Source of the DNA: Acidobacteriota bacterium
GTDB taxonomy: Bacteria; Acidobacteriota; Holophagae; Holophagales; Holophagaceae
Assembly (NCBI GenBank): GCA_021778785.1
Contig: JAJYBX010000075.1
Location: 1-7,874 of the forward strand
Direction: 5' to 3'
DNA: 7,874 nucleotides
A program made the position numbers and the translations under genes. This document shows positions 1 to 5,818 of this stretch, piece after piece (position 1 is the first letter of the stretch; every line of letters starts with the position of its first letter). The notes under the pieces were generated by a model. That model made no database searches. It saw nothing but the letters and a program-made list of their open reading frames with translations, and was not told the origin of the DNA.

Positions 1-1679
1 GCTTGAGGATCCTGAACACCGCCGCGCCCCTGCCCTTCCCCCTGGAGGACGAGGGCGTGGGCGAGGACCTGCGGCTCACCTACCGCTTCCTGGACCTCCG
101 CCGCGAGGAGCTGCAGCGGAACATGGTGCTGCGCAGCGAGGTGGCGAACCTCACGCGCAACCACTTCCGCGAGCTGGATTTCATCGAGTTCGAGACGCCC
201 ATCCTCACCAAGTCCACGCCGGAGGGCGCCCGGGACTACCTGGTGCCCAGCCGCGTGCATCCCGGCGAGTTCTTCGCCCTGCCCCAGAGCCCCCAGCTCT
301 TCAAACAGCTGCTCCAGGTGAGCGGCTTCGAGCGCTACGTCCAGATCTGCCGCTGCTTCCGCGACGAGGACCTGCGCGCCGACCGCCAGCCCGAGTTCAC
401 CCAGGTGGACGTGGAGATGAGCTTCGTGCGCCAGGAGGACGTGCAGGGCGTCATCGAGCCGCTCATGGTCAAGCTGGCCAAAGTCGTGGGGAAGGAGGTC
501 ACCGCACCCTTCCCCCGCCTGCCCTACCGGGACGCCATGGAATGGTACGGTTCCGACAAGCCGGACCTCCGCTGTCCCGTGAAGATCCAGGACGTCACCG
601 GGCTCTTCGCCGCCAGCGGCTTCAACCTCTTCCGCGCCGCCGCCGAGAGCGACGGCCACCGCCGGGTGCGGGCCCTGTTCTTCCCCGGCGAGGGCCCCGG
701 CGCCCTCAGCCGCAAGCAGCTGGACGAGCTGGGCGAAGCCGCCAAGCAGCTCGGCGCCGGGGGCCTGCCCTACGCCAAGTGGGGCAAGGACGGCCTCGCC
801 AGCAGCTTCAAGAAGTTCCTGGAACCCGCCGACGAGGCCGCCCTGAAGACCCGGCTCGGCGCGGAGGGCGAGGGCCTGGCTGTCTTCGCCGTGGGCACGG
901 ATGCCCAGACCAGCCGCGTGCTGGGCGAGCTGCGCCTGCGCCTGGCCCGCCAGTTCGGCCAGCTGGACGAGTCCCGCTTCGCCTTCCTGTGGGTGGTGGA
1001 CTTCCCCCTGCTGGAGTGGGCCGAGAACGAACACGGGGAGCCCGGCCGCTACGTGGCCTGCCACCACCCCTTCACCAGCCCCCATCCCGACGATCTCGAC
1101 CTGCTGGAGACCGATCCCGGGGCCTGCCGCGCCGTGGCCTACGACCTGGTGCTCAACGGCTTCGAGGTGGGCGGCGGCAGCATCCGCATCCACGACGCGG
1201 AGACCCAGAACCGCATGTTCCGGGCCATCGGCATCGGCCCCGAGGAGGCCCGCGCCAAGTTCGGCTTCCTGCTGGACGCCCTGGCCTTCGGCGCCCCGCC
1301 CCACGGCGGCCTGGCCCTGGGCCTGGACCGCCTCGTCATGCTGCTGGCGGGCACCGACAACATCCGCGAAGTCATCGCCTTCCCCAAGACCGCCCAGGCC
1401 CGCTGCCTCATGACCGACGCTCCCAGCCCCGTGGACGAGCGCCAGCTCCGGGAGCTGCACCTCCAGCAGGACGCGAAGCAGACCTACCGCGTGGGCGCCG
1501 TCTTCTTCGAATCGGCCGAGGGCGGCGTCGATGCTGCCAAGCGAGGGGAACTGCGCGGCCAGGCCCTCCAGCAGATCGGCCAGATGACCCCCCGCCAGGC
1601 CCAGGGCCTCGTCACCCTCGACGCCCAGGGACAGATCCTCGACGCCCAGACCCTCAGCGGGCCCACCTTCGAGTTCTGA
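1..1679 (+). CDS. aspS: Aspartyl-tRNA synthetase, 5'-truncated by window edge
   Basis: Class II synthetase that charges tRNA with aspartate in the cytosol. The frame is open from the first base (first whole codon at 3) to TGA at 1677-1679, giving 558 visible residues; the TTG at 3 is an internal Leu codon, not a start. Numbering from that codon: motif 1 region FIEFETPILTKSTPEGARDY at 60-79; motif 2 FRDEDLRADRQPEFTQ at 119-134; YGSDKPDLR at 182-190 leads into the bacterial GAD insertion domain (about 190-320); GFEVGGGS at 386-393; motif 3 GLALGLDRLVMLL at 436-448. By comparison with E. coli AspRS as I remember it, roughly 105-115 N-terminal residues (the OB-fold anticodon-binding domain) lie outside, so whether the enzyme is Asp-only or Asp/Asn non-discriminating cannot be read here. 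The C-terminus runs about 83 residues past TDAPS, far longer than the roughly 20 in E. coli. Confidence 0.97.
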   Translation, partial: LRILNTAAPLPFPLEDEGVGEDLRLTYRFLDLRREELQRNMVLRSEVANLTRNHFRELDFIEFETPILTKSTPEGARDYLVPSRVHPGEFFALPQSPQLFKQLLQVSGFERYVQICRCFRDEDLRADRQPEFTQVDVEMSFVRQEDVQGVIEPLMVKLAKVVGKEVTAPFPRLPYRDAMEWYGSDKPDLRCPVKIQDVTGLFAASGFNLFRAAAESDGHRRVRALFFPGEGPGALSRKQLDELGEAAKQLGAGGLPYAKWGKDGLASSFKKFLEPADEAALKTRLGAEGEGLAVFAVGTDAQTSRVLGELRLRLARQFGQLDESRFAFLWVVDFPLLEWAENEHGEPGRYVACHHPFTSPHPDDLDLLETDPGACRAVAYDLVLNGFEVGGGSIRIHDAETQNRMFRAIGIGPEEARAKFGFLLDALAFGAPPHGGLALGLDRLVMLLAGTDNIREVIAFPKTAQARCLMTDAPSPVDERQLRELHLQQDAKQTYRVGAVFFESAEGGVDAAKRGELRGQALQQIGQMTPRQAQGLVTLDAQGQILDAQTLSGPTFEF

Positions 1680-1710
1680 CCAGCGGGATGGCCCACCGAC
1701 TCCGGTCGCC

Positions 1711-1716
1711 TACCCT
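1711..1716 (+). promoter_or_regulatory. Possible -10 box (TACCCT) upstream of the PEBP gene
   Basis: TACCCT fits the loose TANNNT -10 pattern and ends 7 bases before an in-frame ATG at 1724. If used, transcription would start almost on that ATG and give a leaderless message. No convincing -35 lies 16-18 bases upstream. The alternative is that the transcript starts here and translation begins later, at 1814. Weak evidence from sequence pattern alone. Confidence 0.3.
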
Positions 1717-1801
1717 TGAGAACATGATTCCGCCGCCGCTGATCCCCGCCCTGCCGGCCCTGGCATCCGCCACTGCCGGCCTGGGCGGGCCGGCCCCAGG
1801 C

Positions 1802-1808
1802 AGGGAGG
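1802..1808 (+). promoter_or_regulatory. Shine-Dalgarno site deciding the PEBP start
   Basis: AGGGAGG ends 5 bases before ATG 1814. The competing in-frame ATGs at 1688 and 1724 have only a GGG and a GAG in front of them. A 7-bp hairpin (GCCTGGG 1779-1785 with CCCAGGC 1795-1801, 9-base loop) abuts this site and could limit ribosome access if the message begins upstream; in DNA this GC-rich such a stem can also be chance. Confidence 0.55.
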
Positions 1809-1813
1809 CCCCC

Positions 1814-2269
1814 ATGGAACTCCGGATCCCCGCCTTCGCCCACGGGGCCACCATCCCCCGCATCCACACGGCGGACGGCTCCGACCGCTCCCCGGCACTC
1901 CAGTGGGACGAGCCGCCCGCCGGCACCCGGGCCTTCGCCGTGATCGTGGACGACCCCGACGCGCCGGTCGGGACCTGGGTCCACTGGGTCCTCTACGACC
2001 TGCCGGGCAGCGCCCGGTCCCTGGCGGAGGACCAGCCGCGCACGCCGGACCTGCCGGGCGGCGCGCGCCAGGGGAAGAACAGCTGGGGGGCCCTGGGCTG
2101 GAACGGCCCCTCGCCGCCGCCGGGACGTCCCCACCGGTACCATTTCCGGCTCGCCGCGCTCTCGGCGCCGCTGGGCCTTCCGGCAGGCGCGACCCGGGCC
2201 CAGGTTGAGGCGGCCATGCGGGGGAAGATCCTGGCCGAGGCCACCTGGCTGGGCACCTACGGCCGCTGA
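1814..2269 (+). CDS. Phosphatidylethanolamine-binding protein family (YbhB/YbcL-like)
   Basis: Small PEBP/RKIP-fold protein of 151 residues, matching the usual bacterial length of about 150-160. Family signatures are visible: SPALQW near the N-terminus, the anion-pocket motif DDPDAP followed by WVHWVLYDLP, then GARQGKNSWG, GWNGPSPP and HRYHFRLAAL, and the C-terminal AEATWLGTYGR. The biochemical role of bacterial members is poorly defined; some inhibit kinases or proteases in vitro. ATG 1814 was chosen because of the AGGGAGG site and because the protein then begins MELRIPAF, as family members do. An in-frame ATG at 1724 would add 30 residues rich in Ala and Pro that resemble a poor signal peptide without basic residues. 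The two cysteines I recall from periplasmic YbcL (before the SP..LTW block and in the GxCPP motif) are Ala and Ser here, as in cytosolic YbhB, which favours the cytosolic form. It follows aspS by 134 bases and converges on the next gene with a 19-base gap. Confidence 0.9.
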   Translation: MELRIPAFAHGATIPRIHTADGSDRSPALQWDEPPAGTRAFAVIVDDPDAPVGTWVHWVLYDLPGSARSLAEDQPRTPDLPGGARQGKNSWGALGWNGPSPPPGRPHRYHFRLAALSAPLGLPAGATRAQVEAAMRGKILAEATWLGTYGR

Positions 2270-2288
2270 ACCGCCCGGAGGCCCTCCT

Positions 2289-2822
2289 TCACGGCTTGCC
2301 GGAGCGCAGGCGGATCGTTTCGCCATCCACCACGAAGGTTCCGTACCCGTGATGGTGGAGGGTCTTCGCCTTCTTCCGCCTCGGGTCGATCCAGGCCTGG
2401 ACCACCTCCAGCACGAAGAGGTTGTACTTCGGCACGAGGCGTGTATCCACGACCTTGCACTCCAGGTCGGCGAAGCACTCGGCCACCAGGGGCGCGGCCA
2501 CCCGCTTCGCCGGAACCGGCGTGAGCCCGAAGGCCGCGAACTTGTCGAGATCGCGGCCGGAGGCGTTGCCCACCTCCACCACCTGAGGGGCCAGCGCCGC
2601 CGGGGGGATGGCGATCACGCACTCGCGGGTCTTCCGCAGGGCCGCGAAGCTGTGGTTGGCGCCGCTGACGAGGCAGGCGATCCGGGGCGGGTTGAATTCC
2701 ATCATCATGTGCCAGGACATGGCCATGACGTTGGCGCGCCCCCGGTGGACCGTGGTCAGGAGCACCACGGGCCCCGGCTCCAACAGGGTGTACACCTCGG
2801 ACAGCGGAAGGCTCTTCAACAT
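2289..2822 (-). CDS. Flavin reductase-like, FMN-binding split-barrel protein (DIM6/NTAB family)
   Basis: A 177-residue protein on the minus strand, ATG at 2822-2820, TGA at 2291-2289. The start is secured by AAGGAGGG (2838-2831) 8 bases before the ATG. The architecture is that of the flavin-reductase-like domain: PGPVVLLTTVHRGRANVMAMSW at about 17-38 (first strands of the barrel and phosphate-binding turn), NPPRIACLVSGANHSF at 44-59, ECVIAIPP at 67-74, ASGRDLDKFAAFGLTPVPA at 87-105, ECFADLECKV at 115-124, and the closing TLHHHGYGTFVVDGE at 154-168. Members bind FMN and either reduce free flavin with NAD(P)H for partner enzymes or have unknown redox roles. No monooxygenase partner is adjacent, so the substrate is unknown. 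No signal peptide or membrane segment; cytosolic. It is transcribed away from the NfeD gene. Confidence 0.88.
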   Translation of the reverse strand: MLKSLPLSEVYTLLEPGPVVLLTTVHRGRANVMAMSWHMMMEFNPPRIACLVSGANHSFAALRKTRECVIAIPPAALAPQVVEVGNASGRDLDKFAAFGLTPVPAKRVAAPLVAECFADLECKVVDTRLVPKYNLFVLEVVQAWIDPRRKKAKTLHHHGYGTFVVDGETIRLRSGKP

Positions 2823-2905
2823 GGCGGAAGCCCTCCTTCCCCGCGGAGAAGCCTAGCGGGACCCGGGCTCCGGTGCGCAGGAAGGTCAGGCTCCCAGTTG
2901 GTCCC

Positions 2906-2911
2906 TTGTCA
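2906..2911 (+). promoter_or_regulatory. Candidate -35 of the rightward (NfeD) promoter
   Basis: TTGTCA matches the TTGACA consensus at 5 of 6 bases and sits in the A/T-richest patch of the divergent gap (2906-2937). The best -10 at 18-base spacing is TGTTTT (2930-2935), only 3 of 6 matches. A separate TAGGTT at 2952-2957 lies 23 bases before the NfeD ATG and could be a stand-alone -10. Promoter assignment is tentative. Confidence 0.3.
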
Positions 2912-2912
2912 A
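2907..2912 (-). promoter_or_regulatory. Candidate -35 of the leftward (flavin reductase-like) promoter
   Basis: Read on the minus strand, 2912-2907 is TTGACA, a perfect consensus -35, overlapping the rightward candidate by five bases. The -10 region (TGACCT, 2888-2883, 18-base spacer) is weak. A start around 2876 would leave a leader of about 55 bases carrying the AAGGAGGG site at 2838-2831. Confidence 0.35.
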
Positions 2913-2980
2913 ACAGGCTGAAAAAGGCGTGTTTTCCGACCCGGGGGGCCGTAGGTTGGGATCCTCCTGCGAGGTGTCCC

Positions 2981-4306
2981 ATGCCGGGATGCCGCAAGCC
3001 GATGGGCCGCGTGATGCTTTCGCTCGCCCTGGCCCTCCTGGGCAGCCCTCCGGGGTGGACGGCCGGCCAGGCCGAGCGGCGCGTGTGCGTGGCCCGGGTC
3101 CAGGGCACCATCGGCCCGGCCACGGCCACCTACCTGGCCCGGGCCCGGGCGGAGGCGGCGGCCCAGGGGGCCCAGTGCCTCGTCATCGAGCTGGACACGC
3201 CGGGGGGCCTGCTGGAGGCCACCAAGGAGATCGTCCAGGGCTTCCTCGGTTCACCCGTTCCCATCGTGGTGTATGTGTCGCCACCCGGCGCCTGGGCCGG
3301 CAGCGCGGGCTGCTTCATCACCCTGGCGGCCGACGTGGCCGCGATGGCGCCGACCACCAGCATCGGGGCGGCCCACCCCGTCGGGATCGGCCCAGGCAGC
3401 GAGAAGCAGGACGGCGAGATGAAACGCAAGCTGGAGAACTTCACGGCCAGCTACATCGAGGCCATCGCCGCCAAGCGCCATCGCAACACCGCCTGGGCCA
3501 TGGCCTCGGTGCGCGAGAGCGCCTCCCTCACCGCCGACAAGGCCCTGGAACTGGGCGTGATCGATCTCATCGCCCGGGACCTGCCGGACCTCCTGGCGCA
3601 GCTCGACGGTCGCGTGGTCAACGGCAGGGCGTTGGAAACCGCCGGAGCCGCCACGATCAGCCTCCCGATGACCTTCCGGGAGAAGGCGTTCCAGGCCTTC
3701 GCCCATCCCCAGGTCATGCTGATCCTGATGCTGATCGTGATGTACGGCATCATCGGCGAGCTGACCAGCCCCGGCGCCATCCTGCCCGGCGTGGCGGGGG
3801 CGATCGCCCTGGTGCTGCTGCTGTACCTCGCCTCCGCCCTGCCCATGAACCTCGCCGGGCTGGCCCTGGTCGGGATCGCGATCGCCCTCTTCGTCTTCGA
3901 CGCGTTCACGCCGACCCACGGCGTCCTCACCGTCGGCGGGATGATCGCCTTCTTCCTCGGGATCCTCATGCTGTTCGACCGCAGCGAGCCCTTCCTGCGG
4001 TTGTCGCTCACCTGGATCCTTCCCGCGACGGTCGTCACGGCCCTCTTCTTCACCTTCATCGCCGGCGCGGGCATCCGCGCCCAGCGGGCACCGGCGAAGA
4101 CGGGCATGGAGGCGCTGATCGGCCGGACCGTCACCGCCCTGGAACCCATCGACGCCCGGGGCGGCCGGGTGTTCCTCGAGGGCGAGTACTGGACCGCCGA
4201 GAGCGCCGAGCCGGTGGCGGCCGGGCAACCCGTCGAGATCCTGGCGCGGGAGGGGCTGACGCTGAAGGTCAAACCAGGCATTCCGCCGAAGGAGGAACCG
4301 CCATGA
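2981..4306 (+). CDS. NfeD1b-type membrane-bound ClpP-class serine protease
   Basis: A 441-residue membrane protease of the NfeD/ClpP class, the usual operon partner of stomatins. Order of parts: signal-like N-terminus (basic residues, then [11 protein letters not shown], about 11-21); ClpP-like Ser-Lys protease domain (about 35-205); four or five hydrophobic segments (about 244-262, 268-286, 291-309, 317-332, 343-364); C-terminal NfeD OB-fold (about 374-433). Protease hallmarks: LDTPGG at 71-76, [10 protein letters not shown] at 101-110 with predicted nucleophile Ser108, [13 protein letters not shown] at 122-134, and AAKRHRN at 163-169 with predicted general base Lys165. Where I recall family members carrying GARAASAG, Trp replaces Arg here. 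The protease domain should face outside the cytoplasm. ATG 2981 was chosen over ATG 2873, 3002 and 3014 because GAGGTG (2971-2976) precedes it and it keeps a basic n-region; 3002 is the main alternative. Its stop overlaps the next start as ATGA. Confidence 0.93.
   Translation: MPGCRKPMGRVMLSLALALLGSPPGWTAGQAERRVCVARVQGTIGPATATYLARARAEAAAQGAQCLVIELDTPGGLLEATKEIVQGFLGSPVPIVVYVSPPGAWAGSAGCFITLAADVAAMAPTTSIGAAHPVGIGPGSEKQDGEMKRKLENFTASYIEAIAAKRHRNTAWAMASVRESASLTADKALELGVIDLIARDLPDLLAQLDGRVVNGRALETAGAATISLPMTFREKAFQAFAHPQVMLILMLIVMYGIIGELTSPGAILPGVAGAIALVLLLYLASALPMNLAGLALVGIAIALFVFDAFTPTHGVLTVGGMIAFFLGILMLFDRSEPFLRLSLTWILPATVVTALFFTFIAGAGIRAQRAPAKTGMEALIGRTVTALEPIDARGGRVFLEGEYWTAESAEPVAAGQPVEILAREGLTLKVKPGIPPKEEPP
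4289..4295 (+). promoter_or_regulatory. Shine-Dalgarno for translationally coupled stomatin gene
   Basis: AAGGAGG lies inside the last codons of the NfeD gene, 7 bases before the ATG at 4303. The start and the NfeD stop share the sequence ATGA (4303-4306), so termination and re-initiation are probably coupled and the two proteins made in a fixed ratio. Confidence 0.8.
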
Positions 4307-5070
4307 ATGCGCTCTTCACCACCGTGCTGCCCTGGATCTTCGTCCTCGGCGTCCTGTGCGCGGCCGTCCTGCCCCAGGCGGCCCGCATCCTCCGCGAATA
4401 CGAGCGGGGCGTGATCTTCCGCTGGGGCAAGCTGCGGGGCGCCAGGGGCCCCGGCCTCATCTTCCTCATCCCCTTCATCGACCGCATGGTGCGGATGGAC
4501 CTGCGGGTGGTCACCATCGATGTCCCCAAGCAGGAGGTCATGACCCGCGACAACGTGCCGGCGACGGTGGATGCCGTTGTCTATTTCCGCGTGGTGGACC
4601 CGGCGGCGGCCGTGGTGAAGGTGGAGAACTTCCTCAAGGCCTCCTCCCTGATCGCCCAGACCACGCTGCGGAAGGTGCTCGGCCAGTCGGAACTCGACGA
4701 GCTGCTGGCCCACCGGGAAAAGATCAACGTCCAGCTGCAGGAGATCATCGACCGGCAGACGGCCCCCTGGGGCGTGAAGGTGAGCACCGTGGAGGTGCGC
4801 GACGTGGTGCTGCCCGACGGCATGAAACGCGCCATGGCCAAGCAGGCCGAGGCCGAGCGGGAGCGCCGCGCCAAGGTCGTCAACGCCGAGGGGGAGTTCC
4901 AGGCCGCCGAGAAGATGGTGCAGGCCGCGGCCATGATCGCCGAGCAGCCCATCGCCCTCCAGCTGCGGTTCCTCCAGACCATGGTCGAGATCGCCAGCGA
5001 GCACAACACCACCACCTTCGTCCCGCTCCCCAGCGAGCTGTTCGGGCCCTTCATGAAGAAGGCGCTCTAG
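4303..5070 (+). CDS. Stomatin/slipin family SPFH (band 7) membrane protein
   Basis: A 255-residue slipin, the typical length for bacterial and archaeal stomatins. One N-terminal membrane segment (about 5-25, [20 protein letters not shown]) is followed directly by [14 protein letters not shown] (31-44) and the SPFH domain: [20 protein letters not shown] (49-68), [20 protein letters not shown] (74-93), YFRVVDP (94-100), [20 protein letters not shown] (120-139), and [20 protein letters not shown] (155-174). A charged coiled-coil stretch [20 protein letters not shown] follows at 179-198, used for oligomerisation, then the conserved tail [11 protein letters not shown] and FVPLPSEL. Such proteins assemble as membrane-attached oligomers organising lipid microdomains. 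Its overlap with the NfeD protease gene is the classical stomatin/STOPP operon, in which the protease is reported to cleave the stomatin C-terminal region. The polar [10 protein letters not shown] (235-244) occupies that region here. Confidence 0.95.
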   Translation: MNALFTTVLPWIFVLGVLCAAVLPQAARILREYERGVIFRWGKLRGARGPGLIFLIPFIDRMVRMDLRVVTIDVPKQEVMTRDNVPATVDAVVYFRVVDPAAAVVKVENFLKASSLIAQTTLRKVLGQSELDELLAHREKINVQLQEIIDRQTAPWGVKVSTVEVRDVVLPDGMKRAMAKQAEAERERRAKVVNAEGEFQAAEKMVQAAAMIAEQPIALQLRFLQTMVEIASEHNTTTFVPLPSELFGPFMKKAL

Positions 5071-5073
5071 GAA

Positions 5074-5094
5074 CCGGGAACCGATCCTTCCCGG
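5074..5094 (+). terminator. First of two tandem hairpins after the stomatin gene
   Basis: CCGGGAA (5074-5080) pairs with TTCCCGG (5088-5094) around a 7-base loop, beginning 3 bases after the stomatin stop. There is no T-run after it, so it may be a Rho-dependent pause, an mRNA-protecting 3' stem, or chance in GC-rich DNA. Confidence 0.35.
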
Positions 5095-5097
5095 GTG

Positions 5098-5114
5098 TTC
5101 CGGCCGGGCCGGAA
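5098..5114 (+). terminator. Second tandem hairpin after the stomatin gene
   Basis: TTCCGGCC (5098-5105) and GGCCGGAA (5107-5114) form a perfect inverted repeat around base 5106; as RNA it would be a 6-bp stem with a 5-base loop. Together with the stem just upstream it plausibly closes the NfeD-stomatin operon, but again no T-tract follows. Confidence 0.35.
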
Positions 5115-5171
5115 GGACCGTCGCGGCTCTGTGCGACACTGGTCACGGCCCCATCGCGCGACGAGGAACCC

Positions 5172-5738
5172 ATGACGGCAGCCCCCGGCAAAGCCCCCAA
5201 GAAGGAAAAAGAGAAGAAGCAGACACCGGAGGAACGGCTCCAGGCCCTGCGCTACAACCACATGATGTACGGACCCACGGCCGGGGAGATGCGGCCGGCC
5301 GCGAAGAAGGTCAACTACGGGACCGCCTACCTCAACCACCCCAAGTTCCAGGGCCTGCTGGCGGCGTTCAAGAAGGGGACCCCCTTCAGGTTCGACGTCA
5401 CGGACAAGGGCAAGATCTACACCGTCGCCACCGAGGATTCCCACATCACCTTCGATGGCAAGGTCATCTACTATTCGCGGCACCTGAACAAGTACGAGGA
5501 CAACCTGCTGCTGGACCGGGCCTCGGCCGTCCACTACCAGGGCATCGAGGCCTTCGTCCACCTGGCCTTCGCCGTGCTGCGCAGCTTTCCCGATCTGGAA
5601 GCCCCCCCCCTGTCCTATCTGCAGGGTCAGTTCTACCTCGGCAGCGAAACCCTGGATGCCGGCATGGCCGAACAGGGGCCCAACCTCCTGCTGGGTTCCT
5701 TCAAGCACAGCAAGGTTCTCGAAAAGCCCAGAAAGTAG
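5172..5738 (+). CDS. Hypothetical protein, Lys-rich N-terminus
   Basis: A 188-residue soluble protein I do not recognise. The N-terminus is low-complexity and basic (KAPKKEKEKK at 7-16, then QTPEERLQ), probably disordered. From about 28 the sequence looks folded: RYNHMMYGPTAGEM, NHPKFQGLLAAFKKG (55-69), then an apparent beta-rich stretch FRFDVTDKGKIYTVATEDSH (72-91) and ITFDGKVIYYSRHL (92-105), followed by helical RASAVHYQGIEAFVHLAFAVLRSF (116-139) and a C-terminal PLSYLQGQFYLGSE. No signal peptide, membrane segment, or metal or nucleotide motif is evident. ATG 5172 was chosen for the GAGGA at 5163-5167, though its 4-base spacing is short, and because the frame upstream reads as non-protein-like Arg/Gly/Pro sequence. 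A run of nine C (5602-5610) encodes the Ala-Pro-Pro-Leu at 144-147. Tandem hairpins separate it from the stomatin operon, so it probably has its own transcript. Confidence 0.8.
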   Translation: MTAAPGKAPKKEKEKKQTPEERLQALRYNHMMYGPTAGEMRPAAKKVNYGTAYLNHPKFQGLLAAFKKGTPFRFDVTDKGKIYTVATEDSHITFDGKVIYYSRHLNKYEDNLLLDRASAVHYQGIEAFVHLAFAVLRSFPDLEAPPLSYLQGQFYLGSETLDAGMAEQGPNLLLGSFKHSKVLEKPRK

Positions 5739-5796
5739 AATCCGGGCAGAACCCGAGGCTGCGCTCAATCCAATGGTGGCAAAGTGGAGAAATGCC

Positions 5797-5802
5797 TACA
5801 GT
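5797..5802 (+). promoter_or_regulatory. Possible -10 box (TACAGT) of the XRE gene, with ribosome site downstream
   Basis: TACAGT agrees with TATAAT at 4 of 6 bases and lies 16 bases before the ATG, implying a leader of only about 10 bases. The ribosome site AGGAG (5808-5812) is 6 bases before the ATG. No good -35 is present at normal spacing; GTGGCA at 5776-5781 is 15 bases upstream. GGAG-TT-CTCC (5809-5818) is a short dyad covering the ribosome site. Confidence 0.35.
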
Positions 5803-5818
5803 GGCTTAGGAGTTCTCC

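Noticed and set aside
1697..1708. CGAC-TCCG-GTCG mini-hairpin with a UNCG-type tetraloop after aspS
   Set aside because: Only four base pairs and no T-run; too weak to call a terminator in DNA this GC-rich.
542..1813. A long plus-strand open frame overlapping aspS in another phase, continuous with the PEBP gene
   Set aside because: Its translation over aspS is Arg/Pro/Gly-rich, as expected of an off-frame reading of GC-rich DNA, and aspS motifs occupy the true frame. Only the part from 1814 (or 1724) is real.
2270..2288. Bidirectional terminator in the 19-base convergent gap
   Set aside because: Only a GGAG/CTCC stem of four pairs is present, with no A or T tracts on either side.
2929..4300. 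A plus-strand frame running from the NfeD gene straight into stomatin, suggesting a fusion
   Set aside because: The upstream part is off-frame to NfeD and lacks protease motifs; the true relation is a 4-base ATGA overlap between two genes.
3451..5139. A long minus-strand open frame opposite the NfeD and stomatin genes
   Set aside because: Low-complexity His/Gly/Leu/Asp and Ser/Arg/Met composition without any domain; the plus strand carries two well-supported proteins there.
5775..5796. A sigma-54-like GG/GC promoter upstream of the XRE gene
   Set aside because: The GG and GC elements are 16 bases apart rather than 12, so the -24/-12 spacing fails.
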